Below are positions 8,301-14,935 of a stretch of DNA of 22,966 nucleotides, one piece after another. Below the pieces are notes generated by a model. It had not been told where the DNA came from. It made no database searches and was given only the letters and a program-made list of their open reading frames with translations. The position numbers and the translations under genes are program-made. The stretch is taken from positions 1 through 22,966 of the IMG/VR virus record IMGVR_UViG_3300025070_000251; one strand, given 5' to 3'. Position 1 is the first letter of the stretch. Each line of letters starts with the position of its first letter. This stretch comes from a virus.

Positions 8301-8343
8301 TCTTGGTGCGTTCCAAGAAGCTAAACTTAGGATTCTAACATAA
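5329..8343 (+). CDS. putative tail tape measure / structural protein with SleB-like hydrolase domain
   Basis: 1004 aa, Gly/Lys-rich. Segments in order: charged N-terminus; a helical stretch (about 205-250) with many Ala, Gln and Lys; a hydrophobic segment at about 309-334 (AAKWTAIIGTGILAGMSFG); the motif NQGGLVSGGKANLVDDVPINADEGEVVMSNRA (about 405-437), a form common in marine phage tape-measure and hub proteins; a domain at about 565-735 resembling SleB-type cell wall hydrolases (FLSTMEATGNQNQADAFQVMLNRT, then QIMGKEQFSP, then NFFF), with E574 as candidate catalytic Glu. A further region (about 780-893, HSHSGDGRSVDIFVPKGTPV then WVGHL) faintly recalls M23 peptidases but lacks the HLH motif. 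The tape-measure role is inferred from position just after the frameshifted chaperone and before gp27; length control is not visible in the sequence. Its TAA overlaps the next ATG. Confidence 0.6.
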   Translation: MAHGYLSYSPVTGEGPLGPWLYDKLEKLIKNQGKKQSKKLLNGVKDLLKKDKDTTYRNNIGKRFDVTGKRGGENTAKGGGIFGASKEPKGLLAAGKGGLVKREVRESALGKNPTNSDKKEKNLLGPAGSTGRARKGGGPVDMDGAVSKGLNKDAFFQATTQGIDSSTGEYLSREDRIAKFKQGMLADRAAATGAPPITPDSGADIVAAMAKNTQAIITLVDTTEKQTQSGINIAEKQAQAQDTLFSRQKARKEEKGLEEAEDLSGFMTPEKIMKAIKPPKSKDGGGEKDGKGGGLPGMPLGGGKGLGKAARFLAPAAKWTAIIGTGILAGMSFGTHLWHQNNDKKKANAPKSDRLGNLLDDDGNVLSGPSAPTQEEQFVDNDTGERYDPPLLPVEPAKDPNNNPGYNQGGLVSGGKANLVDDVPINADEGEVVMSNRAGNMFGRDSLMSMNALAGSTNTPSSGGGYAQGGTIGVSSQSRKMYKAFGQGIVDAQLDEKKKLAEIQGEGLRNYFETKGGIEKLGEGLKGFFEGLGGAFASLFRGSPDTPGGPGDPTNVGGGGTGEQNLAAFLSTMEATGNQNQADAFQVMLNRTADAKAGGSMKAYGSTLGDQIMGKEQFSPLSAAIYGASADSAAAKKYGHITSALGGNVEERKKKLLEIASQPDGLAALQKLFGGGSASDASKVLQDFKSGGSLSQTSAKDIGSMVSFRGYSDGLPADRYNRGKGGNFFFDKGSKGKVGSLSEVSPGQSPGAGISSKEGTGMATFGETDGGSGRLRNAVGYVHGHFQSNTGTAQDVVNDTSAMVRGMLNSGLTDISISDGTTFLPSMSDGEIKGLVERGLAQHSHSGDGRSVDIFVPKGTPVPFPLTDVRTTGGGEGRNGILPGSGNTWVGHLTPDSQSGSKPSAGIAAEPDMSPAKMLASAKMPALAASSASPQTGTQMMATSAQVASANRGGGGSPTVINNYYGPGGGQQNGTPTPNSVSAGIDMNAAGLGAFQEAKLRILT

Positions 8344-9752
8344 TGGCACAATCACAACAGTTTCAAAATACATTTGAATTTTCTCTTAAAAGTGTTGTTA
8401 TAGCAGCACTTGGAGAAACAGAAGGGTATGAAATCAAACAAATGGTTGGAACTTTCAGTTATGTTGAAGGTATCACTAGTCCGTTTGTTGCAGGAACAAT
8501 GTCGGTTGTTGATAGTGCTGGATTGTTAGCAGATCTTCCTATTCAAGGTGGTGAGACTGTTAAGATCGTTGTAGATACTTCTTCTACAGATGATCCACAA
8601 GAATATGTAATGCAAGTGTGGAAAGTGGGTAATAGATATGCTAAAAACCAAACACAAGCATTTACATTAGGTCTTGTATCTGTTGAAGCACTTAATAATG
8701 AATGTGTGAGATTAATGAAAAGATTGGAAGGAAAACCAGAAGAGATTATTGCTAAAATTTTACAGGAAGATTTAAATACAGACAAACCATTTGTAGTAAA
8801 TTTGAATGGTATGACATCACCAACTCAATTTGCTGTAAAAATGCTTCCTACAAATAGGAGACCATTTGATATTATCTCATCGTTATGTGTAAAGAGTGTA
8901 AAAATTGATAGTGGTGGATCTGCAGGAAAAAACTCAAAATCTGATGGAGATAGAGATAAAATTAGTGGATCTGCTGGATATTTCTTCTGGGAGAATAAAA
9001 GAGGGTATAATTTCTTTGCCGTTGACGATTTATTAGACGAGAACGAAGAGAATACATGGGGTCCATACATTGAAAAACCAGCTAATCAATCAGATGGTGC
9101 AGATGATAGACTTACAATTTCTCAAGCAGTATTTCAGTCTGAAGTTGATGTTATGTCTGCTATGCGAAAGGGTAAGTATTCTAGTCTTATTGTTTTCTTT
9201 AATCATTCCACAGGTCAGTATCATGAATATGACTATAGTTTAGAAGATGCATATGATAACATGAAGCATCTTGGAGCACAAAATAAACCATCTTTAATTA
9301 AATTTGGAGATAAGTCTATTTCTGATTATCCAACTAGAATTGTATCTACCATTTTGGATCATGAATCATGGTACAATGAACCCGGAATTGCATCTTATGA
9401 AGAAGAAGATGAATCAGAAGAACCAAGTGAATTTTGTGATTTTCATAAACATTTTGCAGCACAGTCTTTAATGCGATATGAATTATTGAAACATCAAATG
9501 GCAACAGTTGTGATTCCGGGCAACTCAGAGATCTGTGCAGGTGATAAGATCAACATAAAACTTGTAAATAAAGCACCAGGTGCTAGAATCAATGATGAAC
9601 CATACGATCAAGAAAGTAGTGGCATTTACCTCATTGAGGAAGTAACACATACTTACGACTCTGCAGCAAACGGAAACGGTAAGTTTACAACAACCTTAAG
9701 ATTGATGCGAGATTCGTATGGGGACATTGAATCAAACCACGGCACTAAATAA
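8343..9752 (+). CDS. 27: gp27-like baseplate central hub protein
   Basis: 469 aa (T4 gp27 is 391 aa). Hub proteins of this class form a trimeric ring that links the spike (gp5) to the tail tube. The N-terminus shows the hub beta-barrel pattern: GYEIKQMVGTFSYVEGITSPFVAGTMSVVDSAGLLADLPIQGGETVKI (about residues 28-75), typical of gp27-like and tail hub proteins in the gpD/gp44 superfamily. Later segments include DIISSLCVKSVKI, SGYFFWENKRGYNFFAVDDLL and the C-terminal VIPGNSEICAGDKINIKLVN...GIYLIEEVTHTY, where the GN--I-AGD-I--------------G-YLI-EV-H motif marks the second barrel. An insertion rich in Glu/Asp (about 350-362) is extra. The start overlaps the previous stop (TAATG). Its 3' end contains a late-promoter-like box for the next gene. 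Confidence 0.85.
   Translation: MAQSQQFQNTFEFSLKSVVIAALGETEGYEIKQMVGTFSYVEGITSPFVAGTMSVVDSAGLLADLPIQGGETVKIVVDTSSTDDPQEYVMQVWKVGNRYAKNQTQAFTLGLVSVEALNNECVRLMKRLEGKPEEIIAKILQEDLNTDKPFVVNLNGMTSPTQFAVKMLPTNRRPFDIISSLCVKSVKIDSGGSAGKNSKSDGDRDKISGSAGYFFWENKRGYNFFAVDDLLDENEENTWGPYIEKPANQSDGADDRLTISQAVFQSEVDVMSAMRKGKYSSLIVFFNHSTGQYHEYDYSLEDAYDNMKHLGAQNKPSLIKFGDKSISDYPTRIVSTILDHESWYNEPGIASYEEEDESEEPSEFCDFHKHFAAQSLMRYELLKHQMATVVIPGNSEICAGDKINIKLVNKAPGARINDEPYDQESSGIYLIEEVTHTYDSAANGNGKFTTTLRLMRDSYGDIESNHGTK
9744..9751 (+). promoter_or_regulatory. late promoter box ACTAAATA before CP12 gene
   Basis: Overlaps the stop codon of the gp27-like gene and ends 21 nt before the CP12 ATG. It is identical to the boxes at 4402-4409 and, on the minus strand, 3633-3626. 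Confidence 0.5.
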
Positions 9753-9772
9753 AAACGTAGAAGCAATTACTT

Positions 9773-10000
9773 ATGGAAAATATCGAAACTCATATTGCTA
9801 AGGACAAAGAAATCCTTGACAATCCTATGACTTCTCCTAACCAACGTCGTCATATTGAAGGAGAACTTCATGACTTAGAAGAATATGTAGAACATCACAA
9901 AGAAGAAATTGAAGCAGGAGATCATCACGATCCAACTGCACTTGAACTTTATTGCGATCAAAATCCATCAGAGTTAGAATGTTTGATTTATGAAGATTAA
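9773..10000 (+). CDS. cp12: CP12-like Calvin cycle inhibitor
   Basis: 75 aa, the normal size of CP12. In cyanobacteria CP12 bridges GAPDH and phosphoribulokinase into an inactive complex and shuts down the Calvin cycle; cyanophage copies are thought to push carbon toward the pentose phosphate pathway for nucleotide synthesis. The diagnostic C-terminus is present: LELYCDQNPSELECLIYED with C61 and C70 separated by eight residues, matching the C-terminal redox loop that docks on GAPDH. The middle (IEGELHDLEEYVE, about 28-40) corresponds to the PRK-binding helix. The N-terminal Cys pair is absent, as in some cyanobacterial and phage forms. It is placed between two baseplate hub genes, with a likely late promoter box 21 nt upstream and only 5 nt to the next ATG. 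Confidence 0.87.
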   Translation: MENIETHIAKDKEILDNPMTSPNQRRHIEGELHDLEEYVEHHKEEIEAGDHHDPTALELYCDQNPSELECLIYED

Positions 10001-10005
10001 CTGAT

Positions 10006-12969
10006 ATGGACCAATTAGTATCACAGTTGATTCCTACTCAGCGCATCGGAAACGATGGGTTCAATTGGTGGGTGGGTCAAATTGAAGGAACTGCCACTGA
10101 CGAAAAAAATAACAAAGGTGGTTATCGTTTCAAAGTTCGTATTGTAGGAGATCATCCTGGTAAAAAGGAACTCCTTGATACGGCAGATTTGCCATGGGCA
10201 ACTGTGATGATGCCTGTCACAGTTCCATTCATTCCTGGTAATAGTGGTGGAGCACACCCACAACTAGAGATTGGTTGTTGGGTTATCGGTTTCTATATGG
10301 ATACCGAGAAACAAAAACCTATCATCATGGGGTCTATTGGACAGACTCCTGGTGCAACAAAAGTATTCAGTGAGAGAACACCAGATACTCCACCATTTGT
10401 TACAGCAATCCCACAACTTAATACACAGGCAGTTGGTCCACCAATCCAAAAAGATGAAGGTGGAAACTCTACTGGAAAAAACACAGCGACAGGTGGATTG
10501 CCAGATGGTAGTTGTGATGGGGATGGTAATTCTAGAGTTAATGTTCCACCTAAGAAGGTAGCACCACTAAAAAATAAAACAGCACAGGCAGAAGATTGGT
10601 GTCAGTCTAAAGCAGAAAAATGTGATAACGAAGATATGTCATCACAATTGACTGGTATCATGGGAGAATTCCTTGCTGCAGTTCAAAACAATGGTGGAAA
10701 CATTGGTACATATGTTGTCAACGAAGCGACAGGACAGTTGCAAAATGGTATTGGCATAGCAAGAAGTTATGTCAACAAAGCAATGATGGTTGTTAGCGAA
10801 TTTGTTGCTAGAGTAAAGGGGTTTATCATTGAAAAACTCAAAGCAGCAGTAAATGATTTAATTAAAGCATTACTAAGACCATCTGAAGATGGCAACTCAC
10901 TAACTCCAGTTACAGAATTTTTCAATAACATATTAGCAAACTTAGGATGTTCAATGGCAGATCTTGGTGATCGCCTTGCTAAGTTCCTAACAGACATTTT
11001 AATGAGTTATGTTCAACAGATTTATAAGTCTGTTGCTTGTCAGATTGATGCTCTTGTTAATGGTATCATGTCGAAGATTAATTCGTTGATGAATGATCTT
11101 CTTAGTCAAATTCTTGGACCACTTAGTGATATCTTAGGAGCAATTGCGGGACCACTAAACATTCTTGGTGGTGCAATTAATTTCGTCTTGAATCTTCTTG
11201 GAATTTCATGCTCTGGTCCTGATAGAACATGTAGCAAGTATAAACAAGTATGCACAAATGGTGGTCAAGAACTAGATGAAGAAGACGATTTTCTAGATCG
11301 GTTGTTATCAGATATTGATAATCTATTCCCAGCAACCGGTGCTGATTATACCCAGTATGTTTGTGATGATGCATACAAAGGAAATAGTTTAAAGTTTACT
11401 ACTGTTGGATTTACTGGTGGTGTTCCTAAGGGTGGCACTAGTGATATCGATGGCGGCGGCAGTGGTCCTAATAGAAAACTAGAAGACCAAGATCCTGATA
11501 ATAACGGCGTAAAACAAACCGAAAGAATTACATATGAAATTAAAAATGTAATTGTAGTCGAAGGAAATATTGCTAAATTTGTAGTCACTAGGAAAGGATT
11601 TATTTCGGTATCATCTTCTGTGACGTATAAAACATTAAAATATGCTGGTAGTGCCACAGAAGAAAAAGATTATATTCCAGTAAATGGTATCTTGGGGTTT
11701 GCTCCAGGAGAATCAGAAAAAACAATACAAGTTCAAACTCTGGTTGATTCTGAAAGAGAACAGGACGAAGACTTTAAAATTATTATACGAAAGAATACAC
11801 CAGCAAAGGGAAGTCCAGTACAGACAAGATTTATTAAGAACCTTGCTACAGGAACAATCACTGAAAAGAATGTAATAGAACCATCTGATCCATATACCGG
11901 ATCTCCTACAAATCCAATATATGATCTTCCTGATGTCTTTCCTCCTTCAGTAACTGATCCTACTGATGATGATGGTGATGGGGATACAACTGGACCAGAT
12001 GTAAATGATCCAAACCCTTCGCCAACAGATGATGATGGGGATGGAATTGATGATAATACTGGAGTCGGAATTGTAAAAACTGTTAGTGTTGCAGCAGATA
12101 GAGATACCTGTCCAGAAGGAGAATTTATTGTTTATACAGTAACAACAACAAACTATGTGAATGGAGAAATTTTATATTACACTCTTTCTGGCAATGATAT
12201 AACTTCTGATGATATCATTGGTGGAAATTTAGTTGGAAATGTTGTTGTTAATGACAACAAAAGTAAAATTACGGTAGGTATTGAAGAGGATGGTGTTGTA
12301 GAAGATGCAGAAATTCTTCGATTGACCATTAATGGAACCGGCGCATTTGATGATGTTGTAATCGTTACATCAGATGATTTAATCGATGATGGCGAAGGAG
12401 AAGGACCCGGAACTGATACAGGAACATTTGTTCCACCAACTGTTGTAGTCGAAGATGTTATCACAGATGAAAGCGGAGGAATAATTGATATTCCTGTATC
12501 TAATCCTGGTTCACCATGGGCAGAACCTCCATATGTCTTTATTACAGGAGAAGGTATTGGTGCTACTGCAACTGCTTTATTGGATAGAGATGGTTTCTTG
12601 ACAGAGATTCGTGTCAAATCTAATGGTTTTGGTTATAAGAAAAATCTTGCTGATGATAATGGCAAGAGATGTATTATCGATGCTCTTACTCTCATTAGAC
12701 CTGGAATTGATTATAAAGAACCACCCACTATCTACATTAATGGTAGAGATGATGTAGCAGAAGCAATTATTAATGAAGATGGATTTGTAATTGGTGCTCG
12801 TATTACTGACAGAATAACAACATATAAGGAATATCCTGAGATTATTGTAGTTGGTGGTGGTGGTTATGGTGCTAAACTATTACCGTCTCTAGCATGTCTA
12901 GATACAGATGCACTGTCTAGAATCGGTTCTACTAAGATTGGAACTGGTCGTTACGTTGATTGCCCATAA
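10006..12969 (+). CDS. 5: gp5-like baseplate hub protein with Calx-beta domains
   Basis: 987 aa. Residues about 15-130 form the gp5 N-terminal OB fold (WWVGQIEGTATDEKNNKGGYRFKVRIVGDHP...LPWATVMMPV...LEIGCWVIGFYMDTEKQKPIIMGSIGQTPG), which binds the gp27 hub. No T4-type lysozyme domain follows. Instead there is an amphipathic helical region (about 205-410), a Cys-rich stretch, a Calx-beta domain at about 507-620 (VVEGNIAKFVVTRKG...GSATEEKDYIPVNGILGFAPGESEKTIQV), two acidic DDDGDG calcium-binding-like loops (about 652-682), a second Calx-beta-like domain (about 690-790), and C-terminal Gly-rich beta repeats (PPYVFITGEGIGATATALLD, PPTIYINGRDDVAEAIINEDGFV). The latter modules recur in cyanophage structural proteins. 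The protein therefore looks like a gp5 hub whose enzymatic part was replaced by adhesive, calcium-binding modules. Its stop overlaps the start of the beta-helix gene. Confidence 0.8.
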   Translation: MDQLVSQLIPTQRIGNDGFNWWVGQIEGTATDEKNNKGGYRFKVRIVGDHPGKKELLDTADLPWATVMMPVTVPFIPGNSGGAHPQLEIGCWVIGFYMDTEKQKPIIMGSIGQTPGATKVFSERTPDTPPFVTAIPQLNTQAVGPPIQKDEGGNSTGKNTATGGLPDGSCDGDGNSRVNVPPKKVAPLKNKTAQAEDWCQSKAEKCDNEDMSSQLTGIMGEFLAAVQNNGGNIGTYVVNEATGQLQNGIGIARSYVNKAMMVVSEFVARVKGFIIEKLKAAVNDLIKALLRPSEDGNSLTPVTEFFNNILANLGCSMADLGDRLAKFLTDILMSYVQQIYKSVACQIDALVNGIMSKINSLMNDLLSQILGPLSDILGAIAGPLNILGGAINFVLNLLGISCSGPDRTCSKYKQVCTNGGQELDEEDDFLDRLLSDIDNLFPATGADYTQYVCDDAYKGNSLKFTTVGFTGGVPKGGTSDIDGGGSGPNRKLEDQDPDNNGVKQTERITYEIKNVIVVEGNIAKFVVTRKGFISVSSSVTYKTLKYAGSATEEKDYIPVNGILGFAPGESEKTIQVQTLVDSEREQDEDFKIIIRKNTPAKGSPVQTRFIKNLATGTITEKNVIEPSDPYTGSPTNPIYDLPDVFPPSVTDPTDDDGDGDTTGPDVNDPNPSPTDDDGDGIDDNTGVGIVKTVSVAADRDTCPEGEFIVYTVTTTNYVNGEILYYTLSGNDITSDDIIGGNLVGNVVVNDNKSKITVGIEEDGVVEDAEILRLTINGTGAFDDVVIVTSDDLIDDGEGEGPGTDTGTFVPPTVVVEDVITDESGGIIDIPVSNPGSPWAEPPYVFITGEGIGATATALLDRDGFLTEIRVKSNGFGYKKNLADDNGKRCIIDALTLIRPGIDYKEPPTIYINGRDDVAEAIINEDGFVIGARITDRITTYKEYPEIIVVGGGGYGAKLLPSLACLDTDALSRIGSTKIGTGRYVDCP

Positions 12970-13910
12970 TGAATACACAATCCGCTTCCACATATCCAAC
13001 AACTCTTGCTAAGTCCACAACTCCTGATGAAACTCAGGATAATGGTTGTGGACCTAGGTTTAGAACTTGGAATAAAGGCACATTAACAGGATCTGAAATA
13101 TATGAGAGAATGTTGCCGGATGGTGAAACTAAGGCACTTCGTATTGATGGTCCAGAAGATAGCACAATTGTGCAAAATAATCTTGGGCAAATTAAATTAA
13201 TTACTGGTGAAAGAGGTACAGAAAGGGGACCTGGTAGCGGTCAACTACAGATTCACTCTTGGGGTTATCAAGCAAAGCATGAGCAGAGATCAAACTTACA
13301 GTTTAATGCTGGCGATGACAATGAAGAAAAACAAGCATTAAACCTTCAATGCTATGGGGACTATGTAGAGAAAACTACAGGTGGTACACGGTATATCAGA
13401 GCACAAAAAATTGTTATCGAAGCATCAGAAGAATTGCTATTGATTGGTAAGACTCAAGTCAACATCCAAGCAGGAACTGCCGGTGGTGGTGCTATTATTA
13501 TGAATGCTGGTAGTATTGAAAGAACTGCAAGTCAAGACAAAGAAATTATTACTGGACAGAAAATGACATTTGGTGTCAGTGAAGAAACAAAAGTTCAGTT
13601 TGATCCAAGAGCATCACAAAACATTGTTTCTCCTGGACACATCAACTGGAGTATTCTTGGAGATTATAAGCAGTGGATTGGTGGAGTAGAACAGCATATT
13701 GTCGCTGGTGGACCAGGAACACCTCCGTTAATCAAAGCAAGAGATAGTACATATTCTGTTAAGACAACAATTGGTGGTCAAACTTATGATTCTACAGACT
13801 TTATCAGTGTTAAGGCAGGTCTGAATTATAATCTTACCGCTGGTGGTATTGCTAACCTAACGGCAACAGGAGCAATGAATATCAAAGGCGCATTAATTTT
13901 ACTTAACTAA
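12969..13910 (+). CDS. beta-helix spike-like protein (gp5 C-terminal-like)
   Basis: 313 aa from ATG 12969, which overlaps the upstream TAA (TAATG); a longer TTG start at 12960 is possible but less likely. The second half is made of short alternating polar/hydrophobic strands with Gly turns: IVIEASEELLLIGKTQVNIQAGTAGGGAIIMNAG, then SVKAGLNYNLTAGGIANLTATGAMNIKGALILLN. This is the repeat style of the trimeric beta-helix in gp5/VgrG spikes. The N-terminal part includes a segment ETKALRIDGPEDSTIVQNNLGQIKLITGERG that also fits spike 'needle' proteins. With the preceding gene carrying the OB fold, the pair looks like a split gp5: hub-binding protein plus separate membrane-puncturing needle. The function is inferred from fold style and position. 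Confidence 0.65.
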   Translation: MNTQSASTYPTTLAKSTTPDETQDNGCGPRFRTWNKGTLTGSEIYERMLPDGETKALRIDGPEDSTIVQNNLGQIKLITGERGTERGPGSGQLQIHSWGYQAKHEQRSNLQFNAGDDNEEKQALNLQCYGDYVEKTTGGTRYIRAQKIVIEASEELLLIGKTQVNIQAGTAGGGAIIMNAGSIERTASQDKEIITGQKMTFGVSEETKVQFDPRASQNIVSPGHINWSILGDYKQWIGGVEQHIVAGGPGTPPLIKARDSTYSVKTTIGGQTYDSTDFISVKAGLNYNLTAGGIANLTATGAMNIKGALILLN

Positions 13911-14026
13911 GCAATCACGGATACTGATCGTAAACTGGCACAAGGGGGGTTGTTTTCTGGATTCAACTCTGATAAATTACTCTTGTAGCAAATCAGGTGA
14001 GTGCCGCAACTACTTGCATAACCTGG
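13911..14026 (+). other. non-coding stretch before the outer-membrane cassette
   Basis: No convincing gene. It holds an imperfect hairpin CAGGT (13994-13998) / ACCTG (14021-14025) with an inner GCAA/TTGC helix and no T run, so it is not a clear terminator for the upstream structural cluster. The rest of the intergenic region (14027-14137) is described under the promoter and leader entries. Confidence 0.4.
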
Positions 14027-14055
14027 TTGACGCATCCAGCGTCTTGTGCTATAAT
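14027..14055 (+). promoter_or_regulatory. sigma70-type promoter TTGACG-17-TATAAT
   Basis: -35 TTGACG (14027-14032), 17-nt spacer, exact -10 TATAAT (14050-14055). Only one base departs from consensus. It lies 82 nt upstream of the outer-membrane protein gene and should be read by host RNA polymerase, unlike the late boxes of the neighbouring structural genes. Confidence 0.8.
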
Positions 14056-14065
14056 AAACTCATGC

Positions 14066-14111
14066 GATCGGGAGTCGAACCGATCCATCATCTGCGGGTA
14101 TTCATTCCGCA
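14066..14111 (+). promoter_or_regulatory. structured 5' leader with two hairpins; antisense tRNA-half-like
   Basis: Hairpin 1: GATCGG (14066-14071) / CCGATC (14080-14085), 8-nt loop. Hairpin 2: TGCGG (14093-14097) / CCGCA (14107-14111), 9-nt loop. Both lie in the predicted leader of the outer-membrane gene. Read on the minus strand, the order is an anticodon-arm-like helix, a 7-nt link and a helix with loop TTCGACTC, like a T arm, but loop sizes are wrong and no D arm or acceptor stem is present. Confidence 0.5.
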
Positions 14112-14137
14112 AGTAAACAAAAAGGTAATTAAACAAA

Positions 14138-14509
14138 ATGATCAAATCTGTATTCGCAGCAACCGCTGCCCTGTCCGTATCCGCTGGTGCTGCTTTCGCA
14201 GGACCCTACGTCAACGTGGAAGCCAACTCCGGTTTCACTGGATCTAGCTACAATGGAACCGCAACTGACCTTCACGTTGGTTACGAAGGCGCTCTTGGCG
14301 AGAACGCATCATACTACGTCCAAGGTGGTGCTACTGTAGTCTCTCCTGACGGTGCTGAGAGCGACACCGTTCCTTCTGGTAAGGCAGGTCTTGGTATCGG
14401 TTTGACCGATGCTCTGGGCGCATATGGCGAAGTCTCCTTCGTTGGTAGTGGCGATAGCAACATCGATCGCGGTTATGGCACCAAGTTGGGTCTGAAGTAC
14501 AGCTTCTGA
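14138..14509 (+). CDS. small secreted outer-membrane beta-barrel protein
   Basis: 123 aa. Residues 1-21 form a clear signal peptide (MIKSVFAATAALSVSAGAAFA, cleavage after AFA). The mature part of 102 aa alternates polar and hydrophobic residues with Gly-rich turns (YVNVEANSG, DLHVGYEGAL, ASYYVQGGATVV, GKAGLGIGLTDALGAYGEVSFVG) and ends in GTKLGLKYSF, with the terminal Phe typical of BAM-recognised barrels. It resembles small OmpX/opacity-type barrels or porin-like proteins. The gene is bracketed by its own sigma70-type promoter, hairpin leader and strong terminator. Codons mostly end in C or in preferred T, and the gene is visibly GC-richer than its AT-rich neighbours, suggesting high expression or foreign origin. 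A weak AAGG lies 12 nt before the ATG. Function in infection (for example host-envelope alteration or superinfection exclusion) is a guess; a virion role is not excluded. Confidence 0.8.
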   Translation: MIKSVFAATAALSVSAGAAFAGPYVNVEANSGFTGSSYNGTATDLHVGYEGALGENASYYVQGGATVVSPDGAESDTVPSGKAGLGIGLTDALGAYGEVSFVGSGDSNIDRGYGTKLGLKYSF

Positions 14510-14520
14510 TAAATAACGTT

Positions 14521-14584
14521 GAGACCTTTCGTGCGGTCTCTACAAAAGTCGGAACACCCAAGGGGACCTTCGGGTCCCTTTTTT
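14521..14584 (+). terminator. tandem hairpins, second a strong Rho-independent terminator
   Basis: Hairpin GAGACC (14521-14526) / GGTCTC (14535-14540), then GGGACC (14563-14568), TTCG tetraloop, GGTCCC (14573-14578) followed by six T (14579-14584). The second is a textbook terminator closing the outer-membrane gene transcript. Confidence 0.9.
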
Positions 14585-14590
14585 CATGGT

Positions 14591-14598
14591 TCTAAATA
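14591..14598 (+). promoter_or_regulatory. late promoter box TCTAAATA
   Basis: Located just after the terminator and ending 22 nt before the ATG at 14621, the same spacing as the CTAAATA boxes at 4403 and 9745. It would restart late transcription for the small-gene chain. Confidence 0.5.
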
Positions 14599-14620
14599 AT
14601 TACGTGGAAATGAGTGCCGT

Positions 14621-14935
14621 ATGTTATCTACACAATATAGACTACGACTAGAATTTATTTGTAAACGTATCGCAAATAATGATGATGTAAAACTAGATGA
14701 TATGATCTGGGCGCAGAAACTTGCTAAGGCAAATACATCTGCTAATGAGATGTTAAAGATGGCAAGACGCCAAGCATCACAAAATATTGAGGAAGGTAGT
14801 ACAGACGATTTTCTGAATAGGATGGGACTAGGTGATCCCGACCCATCCAATCATAAGACGGGATTTACCGATGCTGATGATATTAAAAATTGGTTTCAGC
14901 AAGACAAACCTGATGACTGGAGACAGCGAGACTAA
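14621..14935 (+). CDS. conserved cyanophage-type protein, unknown
   Basis: 104 aa, charged and soluble. The N-terminal half looks helical (RLRLEFICKRIANNDDVKLDDMIWAQKLAKANTSANEMLKMARRQA), and the C-terminal half contains DDFLNRMGLGDPDPSNHKTGFTDADDIKNWFQQDKPDDWRQRD. I recognise the style as a small protein common in T4-like cyanophages but cannot name a function; the late co-activator gp33 was considered, but I see no similarity to T4 gp33. It is the first gene of a chain whose members overlap by a few bases. Its TAA overlaps the next ATG. Confidence 0.75.
   Translation: MLSTQYRLRLEFICKRIANNDDVKLDDMIWAQKLAKANTSANEMLKMARRQASQNIEEGSTDDFLNRMGLGDPDPSNHKTGFTDADDIKNWFQQDKPDDWRQRD

Noticed and set aside
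14066-14137. Functional tRNA gene on the minus strand
   Set aside because: Loops have 8 and 9 nt, no D arm, and the acceptor 3' strand has no partner in the expected place.
14014-14247. 77-aa ORF overlapping the outer-membrane promoter
   Set aside because: It contains the promoter and both leader hairpins and lies out of frame with the clear signal-peptide gene.
14508-14515. GATAAATA as a late promoter after the outer-membrane gene
   Set aside because: It would be followed within 60 nt by a strong terminator, and a better-placed TCTAAATA lies after that terminator.
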